Assembly (NCBI GenBank): GCA_023213395.1
Contig: CM041465.1
Span: forward strand, 15,190,001 to 15,254,000
Length of the DNA stretch: 64,000 nt
Direction of reading: 5' to 3'
DNA from: Cycas panzhihuaensis
Taxonomy: Eukaryota > Cycadophyta
Shown here: piece by piece, positions 1 to 10,689 of the stretch
Position numbering within the stretch: position 1 is the stretch's first letter
Layout of the letters: the number at the start of each line of letters is the position of its first letter
The notes under the pieces: model-generated
Told to the model about the DNA's origin: nothing
The model's input: the letters and a program-made list of their open reading frames with translations, nothing else
Database searches by the model: none
Position numbers and translations under genes: made by a program

Positions 1-141
1 AGGTGAAATCTCAAGGAAGGAGTCATTACTCATTCTCAACTCTAAGCTTTGCTCTCATATATTGTTTTTTTTTTTTTTTTCATTCTCCATTTCCATTGTG
101 TGTATGTAAGTGATTTATTCCCTAGATCCATCCTTCTTTCA
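1..141 (+). repeat. 5' LTR of element C (3' part only)
   Basis: Matches the last part of the C 3' LTR (54567-54877) and the inverted copies in B and G. It ends in TTTCA, two bases before the primer binding site. A 16-base T run at 65-80 is a local expansion absent from the 3' LTR. Confidence 0.9.
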
Positions 142-143
142 TG

Positions 144-155
144 TGGTATCAGAGC
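144..155 (+). other. Primer binding site of C (initiator tRNA-Met)
   Basis: TGGTATCAGAGC, the standard plant copia site complementary to the 3' end of initiator methionine tRNA, two bases after the LTR end. The same site with the same 2-base gap occurs, inverted and partly decayed, in A, B and D. Confidence 0.95.
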
Positions 156-915
156 TAGAAGAGGATCTATTTACTTAATTCCACTTGCATGGAGTCATTT
201 TGCCTCTCCTTCACCTTCAATATGGAGTATTGAGAGTGCACTCACTATTTTTAAAATTTTAAGAGTTTTTTTTATCATACAAAACTTGTATTTCATTTAC
301 ATCATATTTTAATATCCTCTATTTATTTGCAGGTGCATTGAGGATTAAAGTTATTATCTAGAAGAAGGTTTCCTAGCTTTAGGTTCTTAGGAAAAATTAG
401 CTTTTTATCAATCTTTGTAACTAATTTTAAATTTACTAAGGGAGATTCTATTAATTTTTCATCATAAATCAATTGGTAGTTATAAAATATATGTTATAAA
501 GTTATAGAGAAAAATTTTAACTGCTTGTAGGTGGCAAAAATAAGCCTAAACCATTCAGAAAAAGGTTGTTTAGCCCTGTAATAGGTAAAAATTAAAAGTT
601 ATCTATTTTGGCTAAACATTTATAAGGAGGTATGCCAAAGCAAGATAAATATTTTTGTCTTCTACACCATCTCCAAAATTTACCTCGATTGGCCTCAAAA
701 AATAGAAGTTCATTTAGCCCTAATCTGATTATTTTTTTGAGAAATTTTCTCAAAATTTTTAATGTATATTAAAATTTTTTGAGGGCTATAGTAGATCTAG
801 CCTCAAGGAATCCAACAAATCAAGTTTTATCAGATTTGATATACCAGAGAGAAAGTTTTCTTCAAAATTTAAATTTTTGCCAAGGAAAGTCTCATAAGAG
901 TTTTGATGAGTGTTA
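156..915 (+). other. Untranslated leader of element C
   Basis: AT-rich sequence between primer site and gag. The first 130 bases match, inverted, the PBS-proximal leader of B (14195-14325). At about 760 bp it is much shorter than B's 2.0-kb leader and lacks the conserved block found in A, B and D. No convincing ORF; the 87-codon frame over 49-312 runs across the LTR/PBS junction and is chance. Confidence 0.7.
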
Positions 916-1263
916 ATGGCATACTAAAAGGCAACTGTATATTGAAAGGAAAAGAAAATTATATAAGCAAAGAAAATTGGGATTTATGGTACACTATAGT
1001 TAAAAATGATGCAAAGTATAAAGGCTTTTAGATAGGCCACTTGTAGCTTGCACCCATCATACTTGCAATAACTACAACACCTACTTCTGGTAGAACTGCT
1101 CTAATAGCTCCTATAGATGTCACAGCTAAACTATAATGGGAGATAGATGAAAACATTTATGTTGAAATTCTCTTAGTTACTAATCACTCCTTACATAACT
1201 TAATTAATAAAAAGAAACATGATACATCCTATAAGGTCCTTGAAGTTCTCAAGAAGAGCTTTG
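916..1263 (+). pseudogene. C gag, first part
   Basis: Translates in pieces to ILKGKEN...NWDLWYTIVKNDAKYKG, then (V)EILLVTNHSLHNLI and HDTSYKVLEVLKKSF, the N-terminal part of a copia gag of the UBN2 type, colinear with B gag. A short internal repeat duplicates the KEN segment near 950-985. A Trp codon (LW in B) has become TAG. The frame breaks at 1263, where element A is inserted, and resumes at 16559 with FDTKLDLEFVYLILKMNKLKL. Non-functional. Confidence 0.85.
1259..1263. repeat. Target site duplication of A, left
   Basis: CTTTG here and again at 16554-16558 flank element A. Removing A restores C gag (…KKS-FDTK…). Confidence 0.9.
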
Positions 1264-1561
1264 TGAAAAGAGTGGATCTATCCTTCATCTCCATGCACTA
1301 AACATAAAGGCAAACATGGGAGTAAGAGAGACTTGAGAGAAAGAGAAGAGCTCTTACAAAATAGGGAGGTAAGAATAAGCCTCCTCCATGGATGTTTTAC
1401 TTTTATATTGAGAGAGGGAGCATTAGAGTTAGGTGAAATGAAATTATACATAATGCATATGAAAGTGCATTTCTCTTGAGTGATCTAATTTAAAGTTCAC
1501 TTAAGACCCTTTTTAGAAATAATCAACTAATATAATGACCTTGTGACATTAACCCCTTTCA
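1264..1561 (-). repeat. 3' LTR of element A
   Basis: 298 bp; read on + it starts TGAAAAGAGTGG and ends CCCCTTTCA. Partner of 16256-16553. Related to the D/E LTR at 57885-58182. Confidence 0.92.
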
Positions 1562-1576
1562 ATCTCCCCCTTAATG
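1562..1576 (-). other. Polypurine tract of A
   Basis: The - strand reads TTAAGGGGGAGAT directly before the 3' LTR, the second-strand primer of the element. The same sequence adjoins the D/E LTR at 58183. Confidence 0.85.
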
Positions 1577-1861
1577 GTAGAAGGTCATTTCATCTTATTT
1601 TATTTTATCCTATTAGGTCTTCATTTGAGCCTCTTATAAAGTAAACTACTATGACACTTTTGTGGGAAACCCTCATGGGGAAGACAACCCACAGATTTTA
1701 TAATCCACTAACCTAGCTTAGGCAACTCTTTAAATGAAGCCAAATAGCTAATTAGTACTATGAATTTTGTAGCTAAAATCTACTGAGTCTCCATATATCA
1801 TCTGGTCATCCCCCATTCCCTTTCAGGTTTTCATAGGTTTTGATTTTCTAAAATGATACAG

Positions 1862-1962
1862 TCCTTATCCTTTCACGTCCACAAGGGATTTTCACAAATG
1901 GGATAGAGCAGAGACTTACTCTTATCCTTCTACACCCATAAGGGGTTTTCACGAATAAGATA
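1862..1962 (-). repeat. 3' untranslated tandem pair in A
   Basis: Two copies of a unit of about 57 bp (CTTATCC...AAGGGRTTTTCACRAAT..GATAG) lie between RNase H and the PPT. The same pair occurs at the same place in B, C, E and G. Confidence 0.75.
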
Positions 1963-1999
1963 GAGTGTGATGGTCCTATTGTCATCTCCTTTAATCAGT

Positions 2000-2555
2000 C
2001 AAAGATGGAGGCCCTAAGTATGAGTTGCCTTTGAAACTATTCAAACTTCACCTTCTTTAGTGGTTTGGTGAAGATATTAGCCACTTGATCTACTATGGGG
2101 TAGTACTCCAGTTGAATTGTATCATCATGAACTAGTTCTCTAATCTTGTGGACTTTTATACTTATATATTTGGTAAGATCATGAAATATAGGATTTTTAG
2201 CCATTTAGATTATAGATTGATTATCTGTATGTAAGATAATATAACTTGTCTAAGTGGCATTTAATATATTCATCAATTTTCTAAGCCATATCACCTCCTT
2301 ACTTGTCTCAAAAGCAGTAATATATTCAACTTCAGCAATTGAGTCTACAACTATCTTTTGTCGTCTAGATCTCCATGATATTGGTGTTGTTCCAAGAAAT
2401 GTTACCTACCTAGACATAGATCTTATTGTGTCTTTATCTCCAGTAAGGTATGAGTCTGTGTATGCATAAAGTTTAAATTACTACATTAGGTTCATACAAT
2501 AGACCATATTTATTGGTCGTCTTTAGGTACCTTAACACTCATATTGTAACTTCTC
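2000..2555 (-). pseudogene. A RNase H (copia)
   Basis: Decayed C-terminal pol of A, placed by alignment with B RNase H (7693-8259). Recognisable pieces are YLKTTNKYGLLYEPN at the N-terminal side, the region encoding the Ser-Thr-Ser-Gly-Tyr block, and DQV(A)..IFTKPL near the end. Several stops replace Gln and Trp codons. It adjoins the RT domain at about 2555 in the normal copia order. No function is left. Confidence 0.75.
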
Positions 2556-3596
2556 AGTGATTCTGCTTAGGATTTGTCATGATTCTTGCAAGAATTCTGA
2601 TAAAGTGTGTAATATCTAGTCTTACATTAGTAGTATAGATGAGACTACCTACAAGTTGCCTGTAGAGTGTTATATCTACCTCCATAATATCACTATCAAC
2701 TAAGAGTTTAACATTAGGTTCCATAGGTGTATCCACTATTCGAACACCTTCCAACTGAAACTTCGATAAAAGATCATTAATATATTTTTCTTGGGAGAGA
2801 GATTTTTCTATTTTTTTGAGTTACTTCAATTCCCAAGTAATATTTCATCAACCTGAGGTTAGATAGTTCAAAAGTTTTAGCAAGGTCCTTCTTCAACTGG
2901 CTAATTACCTATTCACTATTTCCTGTTATTAGTATATCATCCACAAAGATTAAGAGATAAGTGACTTTATTATTTTGGTACTTGATAAATAATATTACAC
3001 CAATATCTTGATAGTCACAAACCTCATATTGAAGTTACCTCATTCTTTCAGACAACTTAGTAAACCAAGCACGAGGGGCTTGTTTTAGGCCATACAAGGA
3101 CTTTTTGACGCTACAAACCTTATGCTCTTGACTGATAATTTTGTATCCTTCTGGCTAACCCTGTTGAGCAGCCAAGGCTATAAGAGTTATGATTGTAGGC
3201 CACTTAATTATAGGAATAAAGATTTTAGTGTATTCAATGCCTTCCCTTTGCATGAATCCTTTTACTACCAACCTTGTCTTATGTTTTCCTAGGGTGCCAT
3301 CTAATCTGCACTTATTTTTTAATACCTATTTATTTTGAACTATCTTTCTTCCAAGTGGTAAATCAACAAGCTCCCATGTACCATTCTTGATAAGAGATTG
3401 ATACTCTTCATTCATGGCATTTCTCCAAGCTACATGTTTTATAGATTCTTGGTATGTTAAAGGCTCTTCATTAAGAGTAAGATACAGTTCTTCTAGTTCA
3501 AGCTCAATGAAAAGTGATTCATGCATCCTTACTCTATGGGTACTTCTAGTGCCAGTTTTGCCTACCTCATCTAATCGCATATCCTTGTGTAGCTGA
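2556..3596 (-). pseudogene. A reverse transcriptase (copia RVT_2 type)
   Basis: Contains NEEYQSLIKNGTWELVDLPLGRKIVQNK at its N-terminal end (about 3326-3440) and VGSLIYTTNVRLDITHFI at its C-terminal end (about 2575-2660), both typical of plant copia RT. Compared with B, 72 bp are missing at 3156/3157. This in-frame loss of 24 residues removes the LDIKTTFLNGDLEEEIYM segment, including the first catalytic Asp. Stops and indels elsewhere add to the damage. The Ser/Pro-rich integrase-RT spacer continues up to about 3960. Confidence 0.85.
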
Positions 3597-3959
3597 TAGG
3601 CTTCATAAAAACCTCAAGTTAGGAATTAAGTTTTTATTTCCACAGCCTCTTGGTATTCATTTTGATCCTAAAAAAGATCATGTGAAATGTTTGGAATAGA
3701 GGAAGTTAACGATGCTGGAGAAGATGGGCTAGCCACAAATGTTGGAGAAGATGATCCTTCTACTATGGCTTTGCCTTTGTTAACTTGGTTATTTGCAAAT
3801 GATGGTATTGGATGTGTACACATTGGCTAGAAGTCACATCTTGTATCCTCTGGGGCTTTATTGTTAGATTCCAAGATTTTGAGTAATTATTGAGAATCTC
3901 CCCCTCTAAATTTTAGAATCTAGACATCAAATTTAGTAGTATCATTAAATTGGTATGAA

Positions 3960-4829
3960 GGCATCTTAGAGTCAAGTCTGAGTAATTAATATTCAGTCTT
4001 CACAAAGATAACATCTCTAGTAATGATGATTTTATATTGTGAAGGTATGAAAACCTTATACCCCTTTATGTCCATAGAGTATTTAACAAATATGCCTTTG
4101 AGGGCTCTAGCTTGAAGCTTATTTCTATGTTTCTCTAGAATGTGAGCATAATAAGTAGAACAAAAATTTTTGAAGTAGGAGATAGAGGGGATTTGTCCAT
4201 ACCACATTTCATATGGAGAGGGGATGAGCTTAGAGGGATTAATAATGTTGATGTAATACATGGAAATCTAGATAGCCTCAGCCCAAAGATAGATAGAGAC
4301 ATTCTTATATACCAGTATAGCACAAGCCATATTCATGATGGTCTTGTTCATGCACTTGGTAACTCTATTTTGCTGGGGTGTACCTACAAGAATGGTCTAA
4401 TGTTTGATTCCATATTGACATAAGTACGATTCAAACTCGTTGGACATGTACTCACCACTATTGTCAGTCCTAAGTATTTTGATCTTAAATCCAGATTCAT
4501 TTTCCATGTAGGCCTTAAAAGCTTGAAACATAGAAAAAGCTTCATCTTTCTTTGCAAAAAAAGTAACCCATACTTTCTTGGTAAAATCATCAATGAAAGT
4601 AATATATTACTACTTCTATTTGAGAGAAGGGATGGGCATATGACCACATATATATGAGTGTACAAGTTGCAAAGGTAAGCTAGATTTCCACTGATTATGA
4701 GGAAAGGGTTGTCTTTGAGATTTGGTAATGATACATGCTTCATATTTAAAGGGCTTAGAGGAGATCCTAGGCATATGAGGAAGATTGGCATGTAGTTCTT
4801 TTAAATGATCAATTTTGATATTAGCATAG
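3960..4829 (-). pseudogene. A integrase (copia)
   Basis: Integrase of element A in two visible parts. The C-terminal part reads YYINIINPSKLIPSPYEMWYGQIPSISYFKNFCSTYYAHILEKHRNKLQARALKGIFVKYSMDIKGYKVFIPSQYKIIITRDVIFVKTEY (several motifs, 3986-4261). The upstream part (4384-4791) is shifted in frame and matches the DDE core region of B at 10002-10655. Frameshifts and stops interrupt the core, so strand transfer activity is lost. Confidence 0.85.
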
Positions 4830-5499
4830 GGCTGCTTGAGATAACTTTTGAGGAGTCAGGGTTGTGCTAAAAGTAGAGTCATCATCAACATAGTTGGCTT
4901 CAGAGGATAGTGAGCCACTTAGGCAAAAAAAATTTCCATCAAGAATTCTAGTCATAACCATAGCATTTGAAGGAGGGTGAATGGCATAGAGAGTTTGATT
5001 ATTTGCAGTTACAGTTAGATTAAATTCACAAGAGACAAGGGTGGATAGGGAGAGTAGGTTATGCTTCAAAGCAAGAATATATAAAACATCAACAAGGGTA
5101 AAATCTGGAAGGCCTAGGAGTTCTAGGTAAATAGTTCTAAGTCCTTCAACTGGCTGAGATGATTTGTCAACCATGTATACAACATCATAAATTTTAGAGT
5201 CAAAATCCTAAAAGAATTGGTGATGAAAAGTCATATGTTATGTTTCTCTAGTATCCATGATCCAAGATGAAGTATTTGAGATGGCATTATTTGCAACTCC
5301 AAGTGGTAAAAGCAAAAGTGAATAAGTATAGCCACAATGAGCCTCAATATACTTAGTAAATCTATCGATAACATTTGATGAGGTGGTCCTAATTCTTTGA
5401 AGGTGTGCATGAGCAAATTGCGTTCCACCAAAAGCATCTTCAGAAGAAGTATTATCAACATTATGTACACCATAGCACTGTTGATAGATTGGTAGTTTA
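4830..5499 (-). pseudogene. A protease region
   Basis: Retropepsin part of the copia polyprotein. The active-site stretch reads WIMDTRET near 5240-5262, where B has WIMDTGAT, so the essential Gly of DTG is changed to Arg. Downstream, MVDKSSQPVEGLRTIYLELLGLPDFTLVDVLYILALKHNLLSLSTLVS (4821-5174) is the conserved post-active-site segment, with the characteristic NLLSLS. Non-functional because of the active-site change and frame breaks. Confidence 0.85.
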
Positions 5500-6474
5500 T
5501 TGGTGGAAGTTCTACAATTTTTGGCATAATGTCCTTTTCTATTACACTTTTGGCATACAATTGTTTGATTTATAGTCCTATAAGAAGTATTGGGCTAGTT
5601 GGATTATCTCTGATTACTGGATCTAGGTCTAGGTTGATTATTTTAGCTTTAGCCTTGAGACTATTTTTGTTAGAGTTAAGAAGCCTATTAACCAAGAGGA
5701 TGTTGTCCTTGTTGTCTACATCTTCCTCTTCCACGGGAATTACCACCTATGTAAGAGTATTGACCTTGATTTTTGGTATAACAAAGATCTTCTTCCACTT
5801 CGAACGTAGCATTAGTAGGATCTAATATACTAACAAAGTTGGTATCAAAGGTCTTATCAAATTTAATAAACTTATCAATAAGAGCCTCAAAGTTTAGGGT
5901 CTTCAAAGTGCCACTAGAATGAAGACTTCCCAATAGATTTTTATAATCTAGGATATGGAGACATGACTGAATCAAGAAAGCCCATGTAATACATTGAGTT
6001 TTAAAATCTTTATCAATGGCTTGCTTGATTGGATAAAGGAGATTGATTATCTCACTTTCATGTCCTTTCTACATTTTTAATTTATTCATATTTAGCACTA
6101 AGTGAACAAATTCTAAGCCTGATTTAGTGTCAAAGTTCTTCTTAAGAACTTTCCATGTTATATCATATACAACTTCATCAATAAGATTATGCAGAGAATA
6201 ATTAATGACAAGAAGTATCCCTGCATGGATTTTATCATCATCAAGTTCCCATTGGTATTTAACTGTAGCTTTAGTGGGAGTAGTTGAAGCACCTCCTTGA
6301 GAAGTAGCTAAGGTAGTTGTAGTTGTAATAGATGGTGTAGGTTGCAAGTGATCTCTCCACAGACCTCCATACTTTGTACTATTTCTAGCACTAGTGAACC
6401 ACATGTCCTAATTTTCTTTCTATTTTAGGATGCAGTTCATATTTTGCTTGAACTATAAAGATTTGGTGTCTTTT
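5500..6474 (-). pseudogene. A gag with CCHC zinc knuckle
   Basis: Copia gag. From the N-terminus: FKQNMNCILK.KEN.DMWFTSARNSTKYGGLWRDHL, then YQWELDDDKIHAGILLVINYSLHNLIDEVVYD (6069-6404), then FIKFDKTFDTNFVSILDPTNATFEVEEDLCYTKNQ (5688-5975). An intact knuckle CQKCNRKGHYAKNC (C-x2-C-x4-H-x4-C, 5514-5555) binds RNA in functional relatives. It is the only copy in the window with all four zinc ligands. The initiation codon is not preserved; the start is placed by alignment to B. Confidence 0.85.
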
Positions 6475-6933
6475 GAGAAGGGAAGAAATGAACAAGGGAC
6501 TATAAAAGTGATGGTAATAAATGACCAATCACAATTTACAAATAGGATATACAATGAAGTAATGTAGTAGAAGGAAGAAGAAGTGAGAATGGTTGCTCAA
6601 AGATGAAGGGAGTAACTTAGAGAAAAGTCACCAACACTTGTGACAAATATTAACCTAACACAACAAGAATATGAGAAGCATTATGATGAAAATTGACCAC
6701 TAACACTTATGGTAAATATTAACCTAATGCATAAGGAATATGTGAAGCACTATGATTATGATTACACTATGGATCATTTTTTACAAATAAGTAAGTGATT
6801 AATATACAAAATTGTAGGCCAATATGGAAGCTGACATCATTGGGTGTACACAAGTTGAAACTCAAATGTAGGATGCATAATCAACCTAATAGCCTTTAAC
6901 TTGTATCTAAAATATAGTTGAGGTTGTTGAAGG
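6475..6933 (-). other. Leader of element A, gag-proximal part
   Basis: AT-rich leader just upstream of gag, matching the D leader near 55800-56335. It ends at the B insertion (duplication at 6929-6933) and resumes at 14657. A degenerate repeat containing ACCAACACTTRTGRYAAATATTA occurs here (about 6630-6730) and in D (about 55965-56130). Confidence 0.75.
6929..6933. repeat. Target site duplication of B, left
   Basis: GAAGG, repeated at 14652-14656. The related D leader at about 56335 shows the uninterrupted site (GTTGTTGAAGGGATG), which confirms both ends of B to the base. Confidence 0.93.
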
Positions 6934-7245
6934 TAAAGGAAGGATGGATCTAGGAGATAAATCATTCACATATACACAATGGCAATGGAGAATGAAAAAG
7001 AAGATGAAACAAGATATGAGAGCAAGCTTGGAGGTGAGAATGAATAATAACTCCCTCCTTGAGACTTTACCTTTTATTATTGAGGGTGAGCATTAGGGTT
7101 AGGATTTTCCCGTCTAATGACATGAACTTGAAATTACATCTAAATGTATATAAAGTACATTTCATTTAAAAACTAATACTAATAATATATCCTAAGGTCA
7201 CATAATTAATCTACATAAATGGCCTTAATTCATTAACCTCTTTCA
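6934..7245 (-). repeat. 3' LTR of element B
   Basis: 312 bp, ending AACCTCTTTCA; the first bases are TAAAGG where the partner has TGAAGG, a G-to-A change in the terminal dinucleotide. Same family as the LTRs at 54567, 60375 and 63925. Confidence 0.95.
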
Positions 7246-7262
7246 ATCCCCCCCTTAATGGT
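7246..7262 (-). other. Polypurine tract of B
   Basis: The - strand reads ATTAAGGGGGGGAT directly against the 3' LTR. Confidence 0.88.
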
Positions 7263-7554
7263 GGAAGGTCATTTTCAGAAAATCTATTCTATGAGGTCTT
7301 CATTTGAGCCTCATTATTACATTGAAATTCTAAATGACACTTTTGTAGAAAAACCCTTATGGGGAATAAGAACCAACGAACTTTCTAAGATCTATAGCCC
7401 CTTTTATAAATCAAAATAGCTAAGGTGGCTCTTTGATGTAGCCTGATAGCCAAGCAACTTAAATACACAGCTTAATCTGCTAAGTCTCCATATACTATTT
7501 GGTCATCCCCTATGCCCTTTTGAGTTTTCACAAGTTCTGATTTTCTAAAACAAG

Positions 7555-7662
7555 TATAACCCTTATCCTTTTGTGCCCACATGGGGTTTTCACAAAGAGG
7601 ATAGACCAGAGACTTACTCTTATTCTTCCGCGCATATAAGGGGTTTTCACGAAGAGAATAGA
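7555..7662 (-). repeat. 3' untranslated tandem pair in B
   Basis: Two imperfect copies of the unit containing GGGGTTTTCACRAAGAGRATAG, separated by GACTTACTC. They lie between the RNase H stop and the PPT. The frame over 7472-7696 reads through both copies (ENPLYARKN / ENPMWAQKD) but is not conserved as protein in the sister elements, so I treat this as non-coding. Confidence 0.75.
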
Positions 7663-7692
7663 GTATGAAGATGCTATTGCTATCTTCTTTGA

Positions 7693-8259
7693 TCAATTAA
7701 AGATGGAGGCCCTAAGGCTGAGCTGCCTTCGGAACTGTTCAAACTTCACCCTTTGCAGTGGTTTGGTGAAGATATCGGCCACTTGATCTGTTGTGGAGCA
7801 GTAATATAATTGAATTATAATATCATGAACAAGTTCCCTAATCCTGTGGACTTTCATACTTATATGTTTGGTATGATCATGAAATACATAAATTTTCGCC
7901 ATGCAGATTGCTGATTGATTATCCACATGAAGACTCGTAGGACTTGTTTGGGTGATATTTAATGTTTCTAATAATTTTCTCAGCCATATCACCTCTTTAC
8001 TGGTCTCAGAAGCAGTAATATATTCATCTTTGGCAATTGAATCTGCAACTATCTTTTGTCGTCTGGATCTCCATGATATTGGTGCTATTCTAAGAAACAT
8101 TACATACCCAGATGTAGATCTTCCTATATCTTTATCTCCTGCAAAGTCTGAGTCTGTGTATATAAAAAGCTTGAAGTATGAATTAGGTTCATACAACAGA
8201 CTATATTTGTTGGTCATCTTAAGGTATCTCAACACTCGCACTGTTGCCTACCAATGATT
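7693..8259 (-). pseudogene. B RNase H (copia)
   Basis: Open for 182 codons (8241-7693) and nearly intact. It shows RVLRYLKMTNKYSLLYE at the N-terminus, catalytic block YTDSDFAGDKDIGRSTSGYV, KDEYITASE (second acid), LHVDNQSAI (third acid), HTKHISMKVHRIRELV, and the terminal DQVADIFTKPL typical of Ty1/copia. It would remove the RNA template strand during reverse transcription. A stop (TAG in NPK-stop-NHW) separates it from RT at about 8258. Confidence 0.93.
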
Positions 8260-9190
8260 CTACTTAGGATTTGTCATATAACGAGAAAGAATACTGAGAG
8301 AGTGTATAATATCTGGCCTTATATTGGTAGTGTAGATGAGACTACCTACAAGTTTCCTATAGAGTATTGCATTTGCCTCCCTAGTGTCACCTTCAACTAA
8401 GAGCTTGGTGTTAGGGTCCATAGGTAACATCACTGGTCGAGCATCTTCTAACTGAAACTTGGTTAGAAGATCATTGATGTATTTTTCTTGGGAGAGGAAA
8501 AATTTTCCATTCTTTTGTGTTACTTCACTTCCCAAGTAATATTTCATTAAACCGAGGTCAAACAATTCGAATGTTTTACCAAGGTTAATTTTTAGCTGGC
8601 TTATTGCCTGTTCACTATTACCCGTTACTAGCATGTCATCCACAAAGATTATGAGATAAGTGACTTTATCCTTATGGAACTTGATGAATAACGTTACATC
8701 AATATCTTGATAGTCACAAACCTCATATCCAAGTTGCCTCATCCTTTCAGACAACTTGGCAAACTAAGTGCGAGGGCTTGTTTAAGGCCATACAAGGACT
8801 TTCTGAACCTGTAAACCTTATGCTCTTGACCTTCAATCTCATATCCTTCTGGCTGAGCCATGTAAATTTCTTCTTCAAGATCTCCATTGAGAAACGTGGT
8901 CTTAATATCAAGTTGGTGGATTTTCTAACCCTACTGAGCAGCCAAGGCCACAAGAGTTCTAATTGTAGGCTACTTGGTTATAGGTGCAAAGACTTTAGTG
9001 TAGTCGATGCCTTCCCTTTGTGTAAATCCTTTAGCTACCAACCTCACCTTATGTTTTTCAAGGGTGTCGTCTGATCTATATTTTTTTTTGAACATCCATT
9101 TATTTTAAACTACCTTTCTGCCAAGTGGTAGATCAACGAGCTCCTATGTACCATTCTTGATAAGAGATTGGTACTCTTCATTCATGGCGT
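8260..9190 (-). pseudogene. B reverse transcriptase (copia)
   Basis: Two overlapping frames: 8953-8747 carries the palm start (fragments [50 protein letters not shown]), and 8754-8260 carries MRQLGYEVCDYQDIDVTLFIKF, YLIIFVDDMLVTGN (catalytic FVDD at 8635-8646) and VGSLIYTTNIRPDIIHSLSILSRYMTNPK. A one-base loss near 8765 joins them out of frame. Both palm Asp motifs are present, so the frameshift and a few stops are the main lesions. Confidence 0.92.
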
Positions 9191-9749
9191 TTCTCCAAGC
9201 TGTATGCTTTACAACTTCTTGGTACGTTAAGGGCTCTTCATTAAGAGTAGGGTGCAATTCTACTAGTTCAAGCTTAGTATATAATGATTCCTACATCCTT
9301 ACTTTATGGGTACTTCAAATACCAGTTTTGCCTACCTCATCTGGTCGTATGTCCTTATTAAGCTAGCGGGCTTCTTGATATCCTCGAGTTGGGAATGATG
9401 TCCTCATTTCCCCAACTTCTTGGTTCTTATTATGTTCGTTAAAATGATTATTTTGTAAGGAGGATGTTGATGTGACTGAGGAAGATGGTCCTTCTACCAT
9501 TATTTTATATTTGTCAACTGAAGGTGGAGAGGATGGTTCTTCTATAATGGCTTTGCCTTTGTCAACTCTGTTATCTTCAAAAGATGGTGTTGGATGTGTA
9601 GTCATTTGTTTAGAGTTACAGCTTATATCCTCCAAGACTCTATTGTCAGCTTCCAACATTTGGAGTAATTTATGTTTGCCCCCCCACCCAAATTTTAGAA
9701 TCTGAACATCATACTTGATAACATGATTGTAGTGGCATGAGGGTACTAT
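9191..9749 (-). pseudogene. B integrase-RT spacer
   Basis: Ser/Pro/Asp-rich spacer between integrase and RT (FEDNRVDKGKAIIEEPSSPPSVDKYKIMVEGPSSS...NNHFNEHNKNQEVGEMRTSFPTRG) followed by RPDEVGKTG...NEEPLTYQEVVKHTAWRNAMNEEYQSLIKNGT. Such spacers are poorly conserved linkers in copia polyproteins. Here the same low-complexity linker can be seen in A, C and G, which ties the elements together. Confidence 0.8.
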
Positions 9750-10689
9750 GGAGTCTAATTTAAGTAACTGGTCCTCTGTCTTCGCAAAAATGACATCTTT
9801 GGTAACAATGATTTTTCGTTGTAAAGATATGAAGACTTTATACCCTTTCTTATCCATAGGGTATTCAACAAAGATACCTTTAAGTGCCCTTGGCTGAAGT
9901 TTATTTTGATCTACATCTAGAATATGGGCATAGCATGTAGAGCTAAAAATTCTAAAGTAGTGAACAATGGGGGCTTGTCTTGACCACTTTTCATTAGGTG
10001 ATTATACTTCCTCTGATGGGCTAACAACATTGATATAATAAACACCTATCCAGATTGCTTCAACCCATAGATAGGTAGGTATATTTTTATATATTAACAT
10101 AGCATGAGCCATGTTCATGATTATCTTGTTCATATACTCGACAACTCCATTTTGCTCTAGGGTACCTACTACTGTTATTTGATGCTTGATGCCATTGTCT
10201 CGAAGGTAGCTTTCAAACTCATGTGAGGTATATTTACCACCATTATTAGTTCGAAGATATTTAAGTTGATAACCTGACTCTTTTTCAGTGAGGGCTTTGA
10301 ATTCCTTAAATATACTGAATGCTTCATCTTTCTTGTGTAGAAAAGCTACCCATACTTTTCTAGTAAAATCATCAATTAAAGAGATGTAATATAGCTTACC
10401 CTTCAATGAAGGAATAGGCATTGGCCCACATAAATCAGAGTGTACCAATTGTAATGGATGGCTCAATTTCCACTGACTTTTGGGAAAGGGTTGTCGATGA
10501 GAGTTGCCAATGATATAAGCTTCACATTTAAAAGGCTTAGAGGAAAAGTTTGGACGGTTTGGAAGAGTGTTAGAAAGATCTCTAAGTCTATCAATATGAA
10601 CATGGCCTATACGAGCATGCCAAAGAGCTTCTGGTGATAACGTTAGATGGGTCAAGATGCAATTAAATGTAAATTATTCATCGGCACAA
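9750..10689 (-). pseudogene. B integrase (copia)
   Basis: Open for 217 codons (10655-10002), then 9857-9750 after a stop. It shows LWHARIGHVHIDRLRDL (zinc-binding part), LVHSDLCGPMPIPSLKGKLYYISLIDDFTRKVWVAFLHKKDEAF (first Asp), YLRTNNGGKYTSHEFESYLRDNGIKHQ (second position reads TNNGGK where TDNGGE is expected) and GVVEYMNKIIMNMAHAML (third acid). The C-terminal part has GIFVEYPMDKKGYKVF and IIVTKDVIFAKTED. The Asp-to-Asn change alone should abolish catalysis. Confidence 0.92.

Noticed and set aside
3414-3596. Plus-strand frames over the copia elements, e.g. 60 codons at 3414, 93 at 4142, 101 at 7952, 98 at 8778
   Set aside because: They run antisense to clearly identified minus-strand pol or gag sequence and carry no family motif; they recur only because the real genes are homologous.
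7472-7696. 74-codon frame after B RNase H as a small accessory protein
   Set aside because: It spans the tandem 3' repeats; the equivalent frame is broken in A, C, E and G, so non-coding conservation explains it better.
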